64,000 bases of DNA from VRUE01 sp963715625 (GTDB lineage Bacteria > Actinomycetota > Thermoleophilia > Solirubrobacterales > 70-9): contig OY970260.1 of assembly GCA_963715625.1 (NCBI GenBank), positions 2,790,001-2,854,000 on the forward strand. The letters run 5' to 3'. The notes below the pieces were generated by a model. That model was given only the letters and a program-made list of their open reading frames with translations, had not been told where the DNA came from and did no database searches. Below, one piece after another: positions 16,068 through 25,046 of this stretch. The stretch's first letter is position 1. Every line of letters begins with the position of its first letter. The translations under genes were made by a program, and so were the position numbers.

Positions 16068-17098
16068 CAGCCGCTCGCCGGAGGGCCGAGGTGCCGCAGG
16101 TTTTCCCGCAGCCAGGTCGCGACCCTGGTCAGGTCCGAGGTTCCCGCCTCAAAGGAGCCGGACCCCTCTTCGGCGATCATCGTCACCGCCACGCCGGAGG
16201 ACCCGTCCCCAACCACCCCCGCCTGGCGGACCAGGTAGGCGCCGGAGGCGGCCTCCGGGCCCCAGCCGCCCTTCATCGCCACTGCCCAGCCCGGATCGAA
16301 CCCCGCTTCGCCAAGGCCCCAGCGCTGTTCGGGAATGACTTCCCGCATCAGGCCGAGGACGTATTCGGTGCCTTCGGGATCCAGCAGGCATCCGTTGGCC
16401 AGGGCGCGGTAGAACTCGGTGGACCCTTCGAGGGACCATTCGGTTTGGCCATAGGTCGAGACGGCGCCAGGCGGAGGGGGCGCGGTGGCCACGGTCGTTC
16501 CCGCGTCACCCGAGGCAGCCAGCACGCCCTGGACCGCCGAGCTTGCGCCTGCAAGACCACCGTGCGCGCTCTCCAGCCGGTCGAACAGGCCGGCTGCCGC
16601 TTCGTTGTCGGAGGCCTCGATTGCGGCGACGGCCAACCGCCGCTCTTCGGAGCTCAGCGCCCTTTCGCGCATGAGAGTGACGAGGATCGGCACCTTGATG
16701 CTGCTCCACGCGTGACCGGACCGAAGGCTCCCGAAGATCTCCATCTCCCCGGTGCCACCCAGGGGTGCCACGGCCAGCCCCAGCCGGGCGGAGGTGGATG
16801 CGGAGAGAGCCTGGAAGGACTCCGGGGCTCCGGTCGTGAACAACGACCCACCGCTTGCCCCCGGCGTGCCGTCGTCGGCCTTCGCCGCCCGGGCCTCTTC
16901 TTCCCGGCGGACCTTTCTCCTCACCTGCACCAACTCGCGTTCCAGGGCCCTGCGCTTGACCCGCTGCTTGTGCAGGGCCGAGACGGTCCTCTCGGTCTTT
17001 TCGGGGGAGCCCGAGCCACAGCCCGTGCCGGCAAGGCACCCCGCTATGAGCAGCACCCCGATTGCCGACAGGCGACCTGCCGTATGACGCTTCGCGAG
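16064..17098 (-). CDS. Class A beta-lactamase-fold serine hydrolase lipoprotein
   Basis: An exported protein with a lipobox-like LLIAGC followed by a coiled-coil-like stretch (KTERTVSALHKQRVKRRALERE). The catalytic core follows with SSIK (SxxK), ASDN (SDN) and MKGGWG (KTG equivalent). These are the three landmarks of class A beta-lactamases and related D,D-peptidase-like proteins. The start is unresolved. The natural signal peptide seems to begin near 17098, where no ATG, GTG or TTG is in frame, and the first in-frame GTG (17056) leaves almost no signal sequence. Resistance is possible but not shown. Confidence 0.72.
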   Translation of the reverse strand, partial: LAKRHTAGRLSAIGVLLIAGCLAGTGCGSGSPEKTERTVSALHKQRVKRRALERELVQVRRKVRREEEARAAKADDGTPGASGGSLFTTGAPESFQALSASTSARLGLAVAPLGGTGEMEIFGSLRSGHAWSSIKVPILVTLMRERALSSEERRLAVAAIEASDNEAAAGLFDRLESAHGGLAGASSAVQGVLAASGDAGTTVATAPPPPGAVSTYGQTEWSLEGSTEFYRALANGCLLDPEGTEYVLGLMREVIPEQRWGLGEAGFDPGWAVAMKGGWGPEAASGAYLVRQAGVVGDGSSGVAVTMIAEEGSGSFEAGTSDLTRVATWLRENLRHLGPPASGC

Positions 17099-17105
17099 CC
17101 CGCGC

Positions 17106-17588
17106 CTACGGAAAGTAGACCGACGCTTCGTTTCCGCCGGTGCAGACGTGAGGCGTTCCCGCCGTGCAGTACATCGAGTAGGTCTTTCCGGTGACGGGGC
17201 TGTAGGCAACGACGGTTCCGCTTCCTGAGCCGATTTCGTCGAAGTAGGCAGCCTCGACGTTTTCGGCGAAAGGGCAGGTGGTATTGGCGCCAACCGAGAG
17301 TTCGCCACCGCAGGAGGAACTTCCTCCCGATGTGGAACCAGAGCTCGATCCGCTCGGCACCACCGCGGCGGCGCCGCCGCCGTGCCGCAGCTTCCGGATT
17401 TCACGTTGTATCTGCTTGATCCTGGCCTGTTCGAGGGCGTGCGCAGCACCGGCCCGCTTGGCCTCGTTCAGTTCTTCCTGGCTTGCCCCAGAATCACCGC
17501 AAGCGACCAAGCCCAAACCTGCCGCCAGCACCAGCGACACACAGGCGATGCGTTGAACTAGAGATCCAGCGATGGGGTTCCTGAACAC
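17106..17588 (-). CDS. Small lipoprotein with Ser/Gly-rich linker
   Basis: About 160 residues. The signal peptide ends in the lipobox LGLVACG. A basic coiled-coil-like helix (EELNEAKRAGAAHALEQARIKQ) and a Gly/Ser-rich linker follow, then a C-terminal domain with four cysteines (CGGE, TTCPF, MYCTA, HVCTGG) likely forming disulfides outside the cell. I do not recognise the family. The next gene downstream, a beta-lactamase-fold lipoprotein with a similar N-terminal helix, is almost abutting, so the two may form an operon. The GTG at 17588 or 17594 could be the start. Confidence 0.7.
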   Translation of the reverse strand: MFRNPIAGSLVQRIACVSLVLAAGLGLVACGDSGASQEELNEAKRAGAAHALEQARIKQIQREIRKLRHGGGAAAVVPSGSSSGSTSGGSSSCGGELSVGANTTCPFAENVEAAYFDEIGSGSGTVVAYSPVTGKTYSMYCTAGTPHVCTGGNEASVYFP

Positions 17589-17678
17589 GTGCACGCTCCC
17601 AGATCGGACACCGCAGTTGACGGCACATAACCTAATCCAATTCCCCTGAGGCAAGCAACCGGCTGGGGCCGCCCAGAG

Positions 17679-17704
17679 CAAGGGCCGCCCGAGGGCGGCC
17701 CTTG
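17679..17704. terminator. GC-rich hairpin, possible terminator
   Basis: A tight hairpin with arms CAAGGGCCGCCC (17679-17690) and GGGCGGCCCTTG (17693-17704). It has no T-tract, as is common in high-GC actinobacteria. It lies downstream of the MMPL gene and of the mini-ORF on the minus strand, so it probably ends those transcripts. Confidence 0.6.
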
Positions 17705-17815
17705 CCAGGTGCTTGAAAACGAACGCGGGAACCGCGACGGGTGGGACAACGCCCGCCTCCCTTGCTCGCCGGTGCCCGGGTTGGATTCCGCCGGGCGGCC
17801 GAAACAGTGCGGCGC

Positions 17816-17883
17816 CTAGCGGCCCTGCACCTCCAGTGTCCCCTGAAGCATGTGACTCGAAATTAGGACCACCTCCTTTCTCT
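17816..17883 (-). other. Near-perfect Shine-Dalgarno followed by a possible 15-codon ORF
   Basis: On the minus strand, AGAAAGGAGGTGGTCC (17868-17883) matches the complement of the 16S rRNA 3' tail at all but one position. This is far stronger than the other ribosome-binding sites here. Eight bases after GGAGG is an in-frame ATT (17863) opening a 15-codon frame that ends at TAG 17816. The first ATG (17851) is 20 bases away. The site lies 24 bases past the MMPL stop. It may drive a micropeptide with a rare ATT start, or it may be a relic; I cannot decide. Confidence 0.4.
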
Positions 17884-17906
17884 GGTGATCCGATTGAAGC
17901 AGACGG

Positions 17907-20010
17907 TCAGGCGACTCGACCCGGCCACCAGGCGCGCTCGCGGCAGAGGCAGGTGATCGCGGGGACCAGCAGGGCGCGGACGACGAAGGTGTCGAGCAGG
18001 ACGCCGAGCGCGACCGTGGCGCCGATCTGGACCAGCTCCTCCAGTGGCAGCAGGGTGAGGGTGGCGAAGGTGCCGGCGAGGATCACCCCAGCCCCGGTGA
18101 TCACGCCGCCGGTGTTCTCCAGTGCGGCGAGGACGCCGTCGCGGGTCCCCAGGGCCGCCGCCTCCTCACGCGCCCGGGTCATCAGGAAGATGTTGTAGTC
18201 GACGCCCAGCGCGACCAGGAAGATGAAGGCGAGCAGCACCAGGTTGAAGGCCATCCCGCTCACGCCGAAGACCTCGGTGAAGGCGAAGGTGACGAGGCCG
18301 AGGGTCGCCGCGAAGGAGGCCACGACGGTGGCGATCAGGTAGGCGGGCGCCGCCAGGGCGCGCAGCACCATGGCGAGGATCAGGCCGACGAGGACCAGCA
18401 CCAGCGGGACGATCAGCTTCGTGTCGCGCGAGTTGGTCTGCTCGATGTCGTAGTTCTCGGCCGGGATGCCGCCGACCAGGGCGCTCGGCGCCACCTCCTG
18501 CAGCTTCTCGCGGATCCCCTCGACCAGGTCGGAGGCTTCCGCCGAGTAGGGGTTGCCGCGCAGGACGATCGCGATCGCCGCCTCGGTCGAGATCCCCGAG
18601 GGCGGCACCGGGACCGCCAGCTTCACGCTGCCCAGCTCCTCCAAGCGGCCGATCGCCTCCTCGACCTGACCGATCCGGACGACCGCGGTCAGCGGCGACC
18701 CGACCCCGGGCGGGAAGTGTTCGTCGAGGACTTCGGTACCGCGGCCGGATTCGGTCGAGCGCGTTTCGCCCTGACCGAACCCGAGGGTGCCGTGGTCGAC
18801 CAGGTTGCCGAGCGAGAGGACGACGAGGGCGACCGAGACGAGGGCGACGATCGCCCGCGGGCGGCGGCGGACCAGGGCGGCGACCCGGGTCCAGCGACGG
18901 TCCCTCTCCCGCGGCTCGGCGCCGCGGCCTGGCCAGAAGACCCGCTCGCCGAGCAGCGCGAGGACGGCGGGCAGCAGGGTCAGCGACGCGGCGAGCATCA
19001 CGGCGATCCCGATCGCCAGCACCGGGCCGAGCCAGCGGGTGGACTCGAGGTCGGCGAGCAGCAGCACCAGCATCGCCGCGATCACGGTCCCGGCGGAGGC
19101 GGCGATCGGCCGCACGCTCTGCGCCAGCGCGTCCGGCAGCGCCGCCGCGGGCGCCACCCCGCGGCCGAGCTCCTCGCGATAGCGGTGGATCAGCAGCAGC
19201 GAGTAGTCGGTGCCGGCGCCGAAGATCAGCACGAGGAGGAGGAACGTCCCCTCGGCGTTGACCACGATCGCGCCCGCCTCGATCAGGAGGTAGGCGATGC
19301 CGATCGCGATCAGGTAGGCGGTGCCGACGGTGAGCAGCGGCAGCAGGGCGAGGACCGGCGCCCGGTAGACGACCAGCAGCAGGACGAGGACCAGGCCGAG
19401 CGTCGCGATAAGCAGCGTCTTCGCCGCGTCGTCGGCGACGTGCTCGAGGTCGGCGGCGATCCCGCCCGGCCCGGTGACGTAGGAGTGCAGGCCGGGGTGG
19501 CGGTGCTCGGCGAGGTAGGAACGGATCTTGGCGACGCCGCTGACGACGGCGCTGCGTTCGTTGGCGTCGATCGCCAGGGCGACCAGCGCCGCTTCCCCGT
19601 CCCGGGAGACCGGGCCGATGCCGTGCGCGATCCGGGCGACCGCGCCCAGCGGCCGCTTCGCTTCGCCCGAGAAGGGTGCGAAGACGGGCGTCGCCCCGGC
19701 GAGGCCGAGCCGGTCCAGGCCCTGGCCGAGCCTGCCGATCGCGTTCAGGTCGCCGGCCGTGAGCCCCCCGTTGCGCTCGAAGACGACCAGCACCGGCACG
19801 TCGTCGCCGCCCTTGAAGTCGCGCTGGAGCACGTCCAGCGCCCGCGTCGAACTCCGCGTTGGCCGGCAGGAAGCTGCTCTGCCCGGCCGCGGTGACGTCG
19901 CCGATGTGGATCCGCCCGAGCAGGCCGGCGAGCCCGAGCACAACCCAGACTCCGACCGTGACCCAGCGTCCCCGCGGGCCGGTGATGGCGGAGACGAGGC
20001 GCCCGAGCAC
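17907..20010 (-). CDS. MMPL/RND-superfamily transporter, one frameshift
   Basis: About 700 residues. The N-terminal membrane anchor runs from GTG 20010 (MLGRLVSAITGPRGRW), followed by two MMPL domains, each with a large extracytoplasmic loop and a membrane bundle. The proton-relay-type segment GAGTDYSLLL occurs in the first bundle and GVDYNIFL in the second. Family members export lipids or other hydrophobic molecules across the actinobacterial membrane. The N-terminal 50 codons are in a different frame from the rest. Removing one A from the AA at 19850-19851 restores the expected LPANAESTRALDVL, so a sequencing error or a very recent mutation is likely. Confidence 0.85.
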
Positions 20011-20118
20011 GGCGCAACCATATGGATGCCGCCGGGCGCTACAGGGTCGGTCAACGAGGATGGCCTAGAGTCGCTGGGCGCAGATTCGCTGGCGCTCAAC
20101 CAATTGAGAGGCGGTCCC

Positions 20119-20601
20119 TTGGATCCGGTCGGCTATGAGCTTTGTACTCCCGAAGGCGGCAAGGGTGGTGGCGTTCGCGCCACTCGTGGCTTTGAAGCGG
20201 GTGAGACGGTGATGATCGGGGTGCTCGAAGGCGAGGTGGCGATGAACGACTCGCACGCGACACAGGTGAGTCGCACCAAGTGGGCCCGGCACGGCGGTCT
20301 CGGCCCCAAGGTCAACCACTCGTGCAGCCCGAACTGCGGCGTCGAGCTGAACGAGACGGGCGCGTGTGACTTCGTGGCTCGCGAGTCGATCTCCAAAGGC
20401 GAGGAGATCACCTTCGACTACGCGATGCGCAACTACTCGATCGAGCACTTTCCGGGCGGCTGTCTGTGCGGCGCGGATATCTGCCGGGGCTCGGTAACCG
20501 GCTGGAAGGACCTCCCCGCCGAGCGGAAAGCGGCCTACGAGGGCCTGGTCGCGCCCTACCTGCTCGAGATCGATCGCGAGCTGGTCAACTCGAACGCCTG
20601 A
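20119..20601 (+). CDS. SET-domain protein-lysine methyltransferase
   Basis: About 160 residues, essentially one SET domain. The two hallmark motifs are VNHSCSPNCGV (NHxC) and GEEITFDYA, followed by a post-SET-like Cys cluster (CLCGADICRG). SET enzymes use S-adenosylmethionine to methylate lysines. Bacterial versions are uncommon, and in actinobacteria their targets are mostly unknown. The start is a TTG at 20119, inside a region divergent from MMPL. A histone-like nucleoid protein or a ribosomal protein could be the target, but nothing here shows it. Confidence 0.85.
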   Translation: MDPVGYELCTPEGGKGGGVRATRGFEAGETVMIGVLEGEVAMNDSHATQVSRTKWARHGGLGPKVNHSCSPNCGVELNETGACDFVARESISKGEEITFDYAMRNYSIEHFPGGCLCGADICRGSVTGWKDLPAERKAAYEGLVAPYLLEIDRELVNSNA

Positions 20602-20610
20602 GCGCCCGGG

Positions 20611-21813
20611 TCAACCGCTCTCGAAGCGGGCGGCCTCCTCGGAGCCGCCCGTGGCGTTGCCCTCGCTGTAGGAGTGGGCGCCGGTGCCGGCGAGCGTGCC
20701 GCCGTCGACGATCAGGTACTCCTCGCGGATCGGCCGCCCGTCGAACCAGCACTCGAGGATCTCGCGCGTCCCGGCCGCGTAGCGGGCCTGGGCGGAGAGG
20801 CTGGTTCCCGAGGTGTGCGGGGTCATGCCGTGGTGGGGCATCGTGCGCCAGGGGTGGTCGCGGGGCGCGGGCTGGGGAAACCAGACGTCGCCGGCGTAGC
20901 CCGCGAGCCGGCCGCTCTCGCAGGCCCGGGCCACCGCGTCGCGGTCGCAGATCTTGCCGCGCGCCGTGTTGATCAGGTAGGAGCCCCGCTTCATCCTGGC
21001 GAGCATCTCGGCGTCGAAGAGGTTCTCGGTCTCGGGATGAAGCGGCGCGTTGATCGTCACCACGTCGCAGACCTCCACCATCGACGCCGCGTCGGGGTGG
21101 AAGGTGACGCCGAGCTCCTCCTCCACCTCGGGCGGCAGGCGGTGGCGGTCGGTGTAGTGCAGGCCGACGTCGAAGGGCACCAGCCGGCGCAGGACCGCCG
21201 CGCCGATCCGCCCGGCGGCGACGCTGCCCACCTGCATCCCCTCCAGGTCGTAGGAGCGCGAGACGCAGTCGGCGATGTTCCAGCCGCCGTCGACCACCTG
21301 CCGGTAGGACGGGATGTAGTTGCGCACCAAGGCCAGGATCATCATCACGACGTGCTCGGCGACGCTGATGCTGTTGGAGTAGGTCACCTCGGCGACGGTC
21401 AGTCCCCGCTCGATCGCCGCCTGCAGGTCGACGTGGTCTGAGCCGATGCCGGCGGTCAGCGCCAGCTTCAGGTTCGCCGCCTTGGCGATCCGCTCCGCGG
21501 TCAGGTAGGCGGGCCAGAACGGCTGGGAGATGACGACCTCCGCCTCGGGCAGCTCGCGCTCGAAGACCGAGCCGGGCCCGTCCTTGTCGGAGGTGACGAT
21601 CAGCCGGTGGCCGCGCTGCTCGAGGAACTCGCGCAGCCCGAGCTCCCCCGAGACGCTGCCGACCAGCTCGCCCGGTGTGAAACCGAGCGCCTCGGGCGTC
21701 GGCGCGCTCTGGCCGTCGGGATAGCGCTCGATCTTCGGCACCCCGTCGCGCGCGTATGACGGCGGGTAGCCGTCAACTGGATCGTCGTAGAGGACGCAGA
21801 GGATCGTCGCCAT
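20611..21813 (-). CDS. NAD-dependent formate dehydrogenase
   Basis: A 400-residue member of the D-2-hydroxyacid dehydrogenase superfamily, with features of soluble NAD-formate dehydrogenases. The conserved ADCVSRSYDLEGM segment precedes the Rossmann domain, where GSVAAGRIG stands for the NAD loop. The catalytic His region is PQPAPRDHPWRTMPHHGM, then TPHTSGTSLSAQARYA. The reaction oxidises formate to CO2 and yields NADH. The convergent SET gene ends 9 bases away. The length matches the family norm. Confidence 0.92.
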   Translation of the reverse strand: MATILCVLYDDPVDGYPPSYARDGVPKIERYPDGQSAPTPEALGFTPGELVGSVSGELGLREFLEQRGHRLIVTSDKDGPGSVFERELPEAEVVISQPFWPAYLTAERIAKAANLKLALTAGIGSDHVDLQAAIERGLTVAEVTYSNSISVAEHVVMMILALVRNYIPSYRQVVDGGWNIADCVSRSYDLEGMQVGSVAAGRIGAAVLRRLVPFDVGLHYTDRHRLPPEVEEELGVTFHPDAASMVEVCDVVTINAPLHPETENLFDAEMLARMKRGSYLINTARGKICDRDAVARACESGRLAGYAGDVWFPQPAPRDHPWRTMPHHGMTPHTSGTSLSAQARYAAGTREILECWFDGRPIREEYLIVDGGTLAGTGAHSYSEGNATGGSEEAARFESG

Positions 21814-21869
21814 GCCCCCACCCTCTCACCGATCGGGGCCGCCACGCAAGCGCGAGGCGGCTGGAGGCC

Positions 21870-23462
21870 CTAAAGCGGCCGCAGCCGGGTCTTCTCGACC
21901 CGGGCGAGCTTGCGTTTGAGGCGCTGGAACTGCTTCTCCTGCTCGGGCGTGCGCTCGTATCCCTTGTCGGCGAGGTTCGTCTTCTCCAGCGGATCGGTCT
22001 TCAGGTCGTACATCTCCCACTGCGGCCGCTTCTTGTGTTCGACGTCGTGGTACTTCGCCAGCTTCCAGCGGCCTTCGCGGATGCTGACGATGTGGTTCGG
22101 CGGTTTCGGGTAGGGGCCGCTCGCCTGGCCGGACTGGAAGTCGTCGTAGGTGAAGACGATGTAGCCCTGCGCCGAGCGCTTGGACGAGGGGCGAAGGACC
22201 AGCGAGGAGTAGTCGACGCCCTGCCAGTCCGACCGGGCCGATTCCGGCGCCGCGGCGAGGCTCGCCAGGGTCGGCAGGAAGTCAACGTGGGAGACGAGCG
22301 CGTCGGTGCTGGCCGGCTTCGGGAAGAGGGTCGGGTTGGAGTAGACGAGCGGCACCCGCAATGCCTCCTCGTAGAAGTTGAAGTTCTTCTGGCGCATCCC
22401 CCCGTGGGTCAGCCCCATCTCGCCGTGGTCCGCCGTGCGGATCACCAGCGTGTTGTCGAAGAGGCCGGTCTCTTCCAGCTTGTCGAGGACGTCGACCAGG
22501 TAGTTGTCGGATGAGCGCATCAGGTTGCCGTAGAAGTTGAGGTAGTTGCGCTTCTGCTCCTTGGTCCGGGGCTTGCCGGTGAGGTTGAAGATCCGCACGA
22601 ACTGTTCCTGCACCGAGGGCTTGGTCGAGAGGTCTTCTTCGAGCGTCTCGGGCAGGCCGATGCTCCCCTCCAGCCAGGAGTCGTCGTAGCCCGCTTCTTC
22701 GAAGGCGGAGTTGGGGTAGAAGAGGACGTCGTGCGGGTTGACGACCGAGACCACCATGAAGAAGGGCTGCTGCTGGGCCGCGGTCGAGCCCAGGTACTGC
22801 AAAGCACCCTCGGTGCCCGCCGAGACGCTGCCCTCCGATTCGATGAAGCGGCCGTCGTTGTTGATGAAGCCGCCGCCCGCCTCGGGGACCGTCTGGTTGG
22901 CGCCGGCATCGGGCGGGTTCCAGCGCAGGAAGCCGTACTTTTCGAGGTCGGCCGGCGTGGCCTCCGCCCCGGCCGGTTTGGAGCAGTGCCACTTGCCCTT
23001 GTAGACGACGTTGTAGCCGGCCGCCTTCATCACCGTGGCCAGGTTGGCGAGGTCGGTCGGCAGTTCGACCTGCGGGTATTCGGAGGCCGGCATGTCTTCC
23101 TCGAGCGTGTACTTGACGCCGTGCTGGGCCGGGAAGTAGCCGCTCATCAGGGTCGAGCGCGCCGGCGAGCACATGCAGGCGTTGGTGAAGGCGCGTTCGA
23201 AGCTGACCCCGTGGCGGCGCAGCCGCCGCATCCCGGGCAGGTTCTGGCGCAGCCAGTTGGGCGGGAAGTGCTGGATCGCCCGCTCCTGGTCGGTGAGGAA
23301 GAGGACGATGTTCATCCCGGCGACGTCGCGGCGCTTCGCCTTCGGGGCGGCGAGCGCCCGCTCGATCCCGCCGCTGCGGGCCAGCAGCGCCGCGGCCGCG
23401 GCGCCCGCGCCGGTCCCGAGCAGCTGCTTGCGCGTCAGGGCTTTCTGTTCGGACTCGGTCAT
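21870..23462 (-). CDS. Secreted sulfatase (formylglycine type)
   Basis: About 530 residues. A Tat-like N-terminus (LTRKQLLGTGAGAAAAALLA) lacks the second Arg. An alkaline-phosphatase/sulfatase fold follows, with the activation motif MCSPARSTLMSG (CxPxR type, Cys converted to formylglycine). Metal-ligand segments are FLTDQE near the start and TADHGEMG in the middle. It hydrolyses sulfate esters outside the membrane; the substrate is unknown. The start ATG overlaps the stop of the propeller gene (ATGA), and an FGE-like gene lies further upstream, giving a coherent three-gene unit. Confidence 0.9.
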   Translation of the reverse strand: MTESEQKALTRKQLLGTGAGAAAAALLARSGGIERALAAPKAKRRDVAGMNIVLFLTDQERAIQHFPPNWLRQNLPGMRRLRRHGVSFERAFTNACMCSPARSTLMSGYFPAQHGVKYTLEEDMPASEYPQVELPTDLANLATVMKAAGYNVVYKGKWHCSKPAGAEATPADLEKYGFLRWNPPDAGANQTVPEAGGGFINNDGRFIESEGSVSAGTEGALQYLGSTAAQQQPFFMVVSVVNPHDVLFYPNSAFEEAGYDDSWLEGSIGLPETLEEDLSTKPSVQEQFVRIFNLTGKPRTKEQKRNYLNFYGNLMRSSDNYLVDVLDKLEETGLFDNTLVIRTADHGEMGLTHGGMRQKNFNFYEEALRVPLVYSNPTLFPKPASTDALVSHVDFLPTLASLAAAPESARSDWQGVDYSSLVLRPSSKRSAQGYIVFTYDDFQSGQASGPYPKPPNHIVSIREGRWKLAKYHDVEHKKRPQWEMYDLKTDPLEKTNLADKGYERTPEQEKQFQRLKRKLARVEKTRLRPL

Positions 23463-24889
23463 CTGTTCCTCCGGAAGACGTCGACGGCGTTGCTGCCGAA
23501 CGAGGTCGAGTAGACGTGGTGGCCGTCGGGGCTGACGGCGATCGAGCTGACGCCGCGAAGCGCCCGTCCGGGCGAGCAGCCGGGCACCGACTTGGGCGCG
23601 ACGCAACCCGCGCGGCCGGGCTTCTGCGCGAGCGCGCCGGATTTCCTGCCCCGGTCGAGGATGGCGATCGCGCCGGTGGCGAAGGCTGCGGCGTAGACGC
23701 TCGCCCCGTCGGGCGAGACGGCAAGTCCCTCGGGCGCGCTGAGGGCGCGGCCGAACGAGCAGCCGGCGGCGCGCAGGTAGATCAGGCAGCCCGCGGTCCC
23801 CGGCTTCTGCGCCAGCGGGGCCGGCGAGCGGCTGAAAGAGGTGACGCTGTCGCTGAACAGCGAGGTCACGTAGACGTCGTCGTCATCGGGGCTGACCGTC
23901 ACCGCGTTGGCGCCGCTCAGCTGCACGCCGGTCGTGCAGCCCGTGAGCGGGCTATCGACGATGCAGCCGCTGCCGTCGGTCGCCTGGGCGAGGATGCCGG
24001 TGGACGTGTCGCGGGCGAAGGCGACGAGGGCGTTGGAGAGGGCGCCGGCGACGTAGACGCTTGCCCCGTCGGCGCTGATCGCCATGCCCTCCGGCGCTTC
24101 CAGGCCGAGGGCGGTCGCGCAGCTGCTCGTCGCGCTGGCGGCGATGCAGCCCGCCGTGCCTTCGGGCTGGGTCAGGGCGCCGGTGGACGCGGAGCGGGCG
24201 AAGACCGCGACCGCGTTGCCGAAGAAGGAGCCGACGTAGACGTTGCGGCCGTCGGGGCTGACGACGAGGACGTCGGGGCCGACCAGGGCCCGGCCGGTCC
24301 CGCAGCCGGGGACGGGCAGCCCGGAGACGCAGCCGGCACCGCCTCGCAGCTGGGTCAGGGCGCCGGTCGAGGCGTTGCGGCGGAAGGCGGCGACTGAGTT
24401 GCTGTTGCGCGACGTGGCGTAGAGGTAGCGGCCGTTGGGGCTGAGGGCGACGGAGTTGGGGCCGTCGAGGCCGATCGCCCTGGCGCAGCCGCCGGCGCCT
24501 TTCGCGGCAATGCAGCCGTCGGTGCCGCTGCGCTGCAGCAGCGCGCCGCTGCGCTCGTTGCGGGCAAAGATCGCGATCGCGTCGCTGCGCGAAGAGGCCA
24601 CGTAGGCGTACCTGCCGTCCGGGCTGAGCGCGATCGCGCGCGAGCCCATGAACGGCCCGGGGCCCTTGAGCGCGCGGGCGGTCCCGCAATCCCCGGCCGG
24701 AGCCGAGCGGTCAACGAGGCAGCCGCGGGCGCCGGATAGCTGCACGAGCGTCCCCGGCTTGACCGAGGGCTTGCGGGCGCCCTGCTTGGGCGCGCCGAGC
24801 GCGCTCGCAGGGGATGCGAACAGAGCCAAGACCGCGAATGCGGCGATGAGCCGGGAGACGCGGTGAGGGGATCGACGAGGACGGTGCAT
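23459..24889 (-). CDS. Secreted lactonase-type beta-propeller protein
   Basis: About 476 residues starting at ATG 24889 with a signal peptide (RLIAAFAVLALFASPASA). The rest is a repeated blade motif, roughly VSPDGRNVYVGSFFGNAVAVF, occurring seven times or more. Each blade is preceded by a Cys-containing hairpin such as GCIAAKGAGGC. The paired cysteines per blade probably form disulfides. The fold matches YVTN/lactonase propellers, but no catalytic residues can be assigned. It is coupled to the sulfatase by ATGA and could be its substrate-binding partner. Confidence 0.82.
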   Translation of the reverse strand: MHRPRRSPHRVSRLIAAFAVLALFASPASALGAPKQGARKPSVKPGTLVQLSGARGCLVDRSAPAGDCGTARALKGPGPFMGSRAIALSPDGRYAYVASSRSDAIAIFARNERSGALLQRSGTDGCIAAKGAGGCARAIGLDGPNSVALSPNGRYLYATSRNSNSVAAFRRNASTGALTQLRGGAGCVSGLPVPGCGTGRALVGPDVLVVSPDGRNVYVGSFFGNAVAVFARSASTGALTQPEGTAGCIAASATSSCATALGLEAPEGMAISADGASVYVAGALSNALVAFARDTSTGILAQATDGSGCIVDSPLTGCTTGVQLSGANAVTVSPDDDDVYVTSLFSDSVTSFSRSPAPLAQKPGTAGCLIYLRAAGCSFGRALSAPEGLAVSPDGASVYAAAFATGAIAILDRGRKSGALAQKPGRAGCVAPKSVPGCSPGRALRGVSSIAVSPDGHHVYSTSFGSNAVDVFRRNR

Positions 24890-24978
24890 TGGCAATGGAT
24901 CTCCCCTCTGGCCCCGTGACCCTGTGGCCCAGACACCCGCGAAGGTGACCCGCCCGGAGCCTATCCCCACCCCCCGGA

Positions 24979-25033
24979 CGCCTTCCGGTGCGCTTTATGT
25001 GCCCATCACTGGCATAAAGCGCACCGGAAGGCG
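24979..25033. repeat. Interspersed palindrome, family A copy 2 (longest arms)
   Basis: Perfect 21-base arms (24979-24999 and 25013-25033) share the core CCTTCCGGTGCGCTTTATG with the other family A copies. The 13-base loop is TGCCCATCACTGG. It lies between the FGE-like and propeller genes, both on the minus strand. Confidence 0.94.
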
Positions 25034-25046
25034 GGTGGGGGGCCGG

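Noticed and set aside
17860..17883. Fragment of a 16S rRNA gene 3' end (ACCACCTCCTTTCT on the plus strand)
   Set aside because: Only the anti-Shine-Dalgarno-like stretch matches; the bases before it do not resemble 16S. It is better read as a ribosome-binding site on the minus strand.
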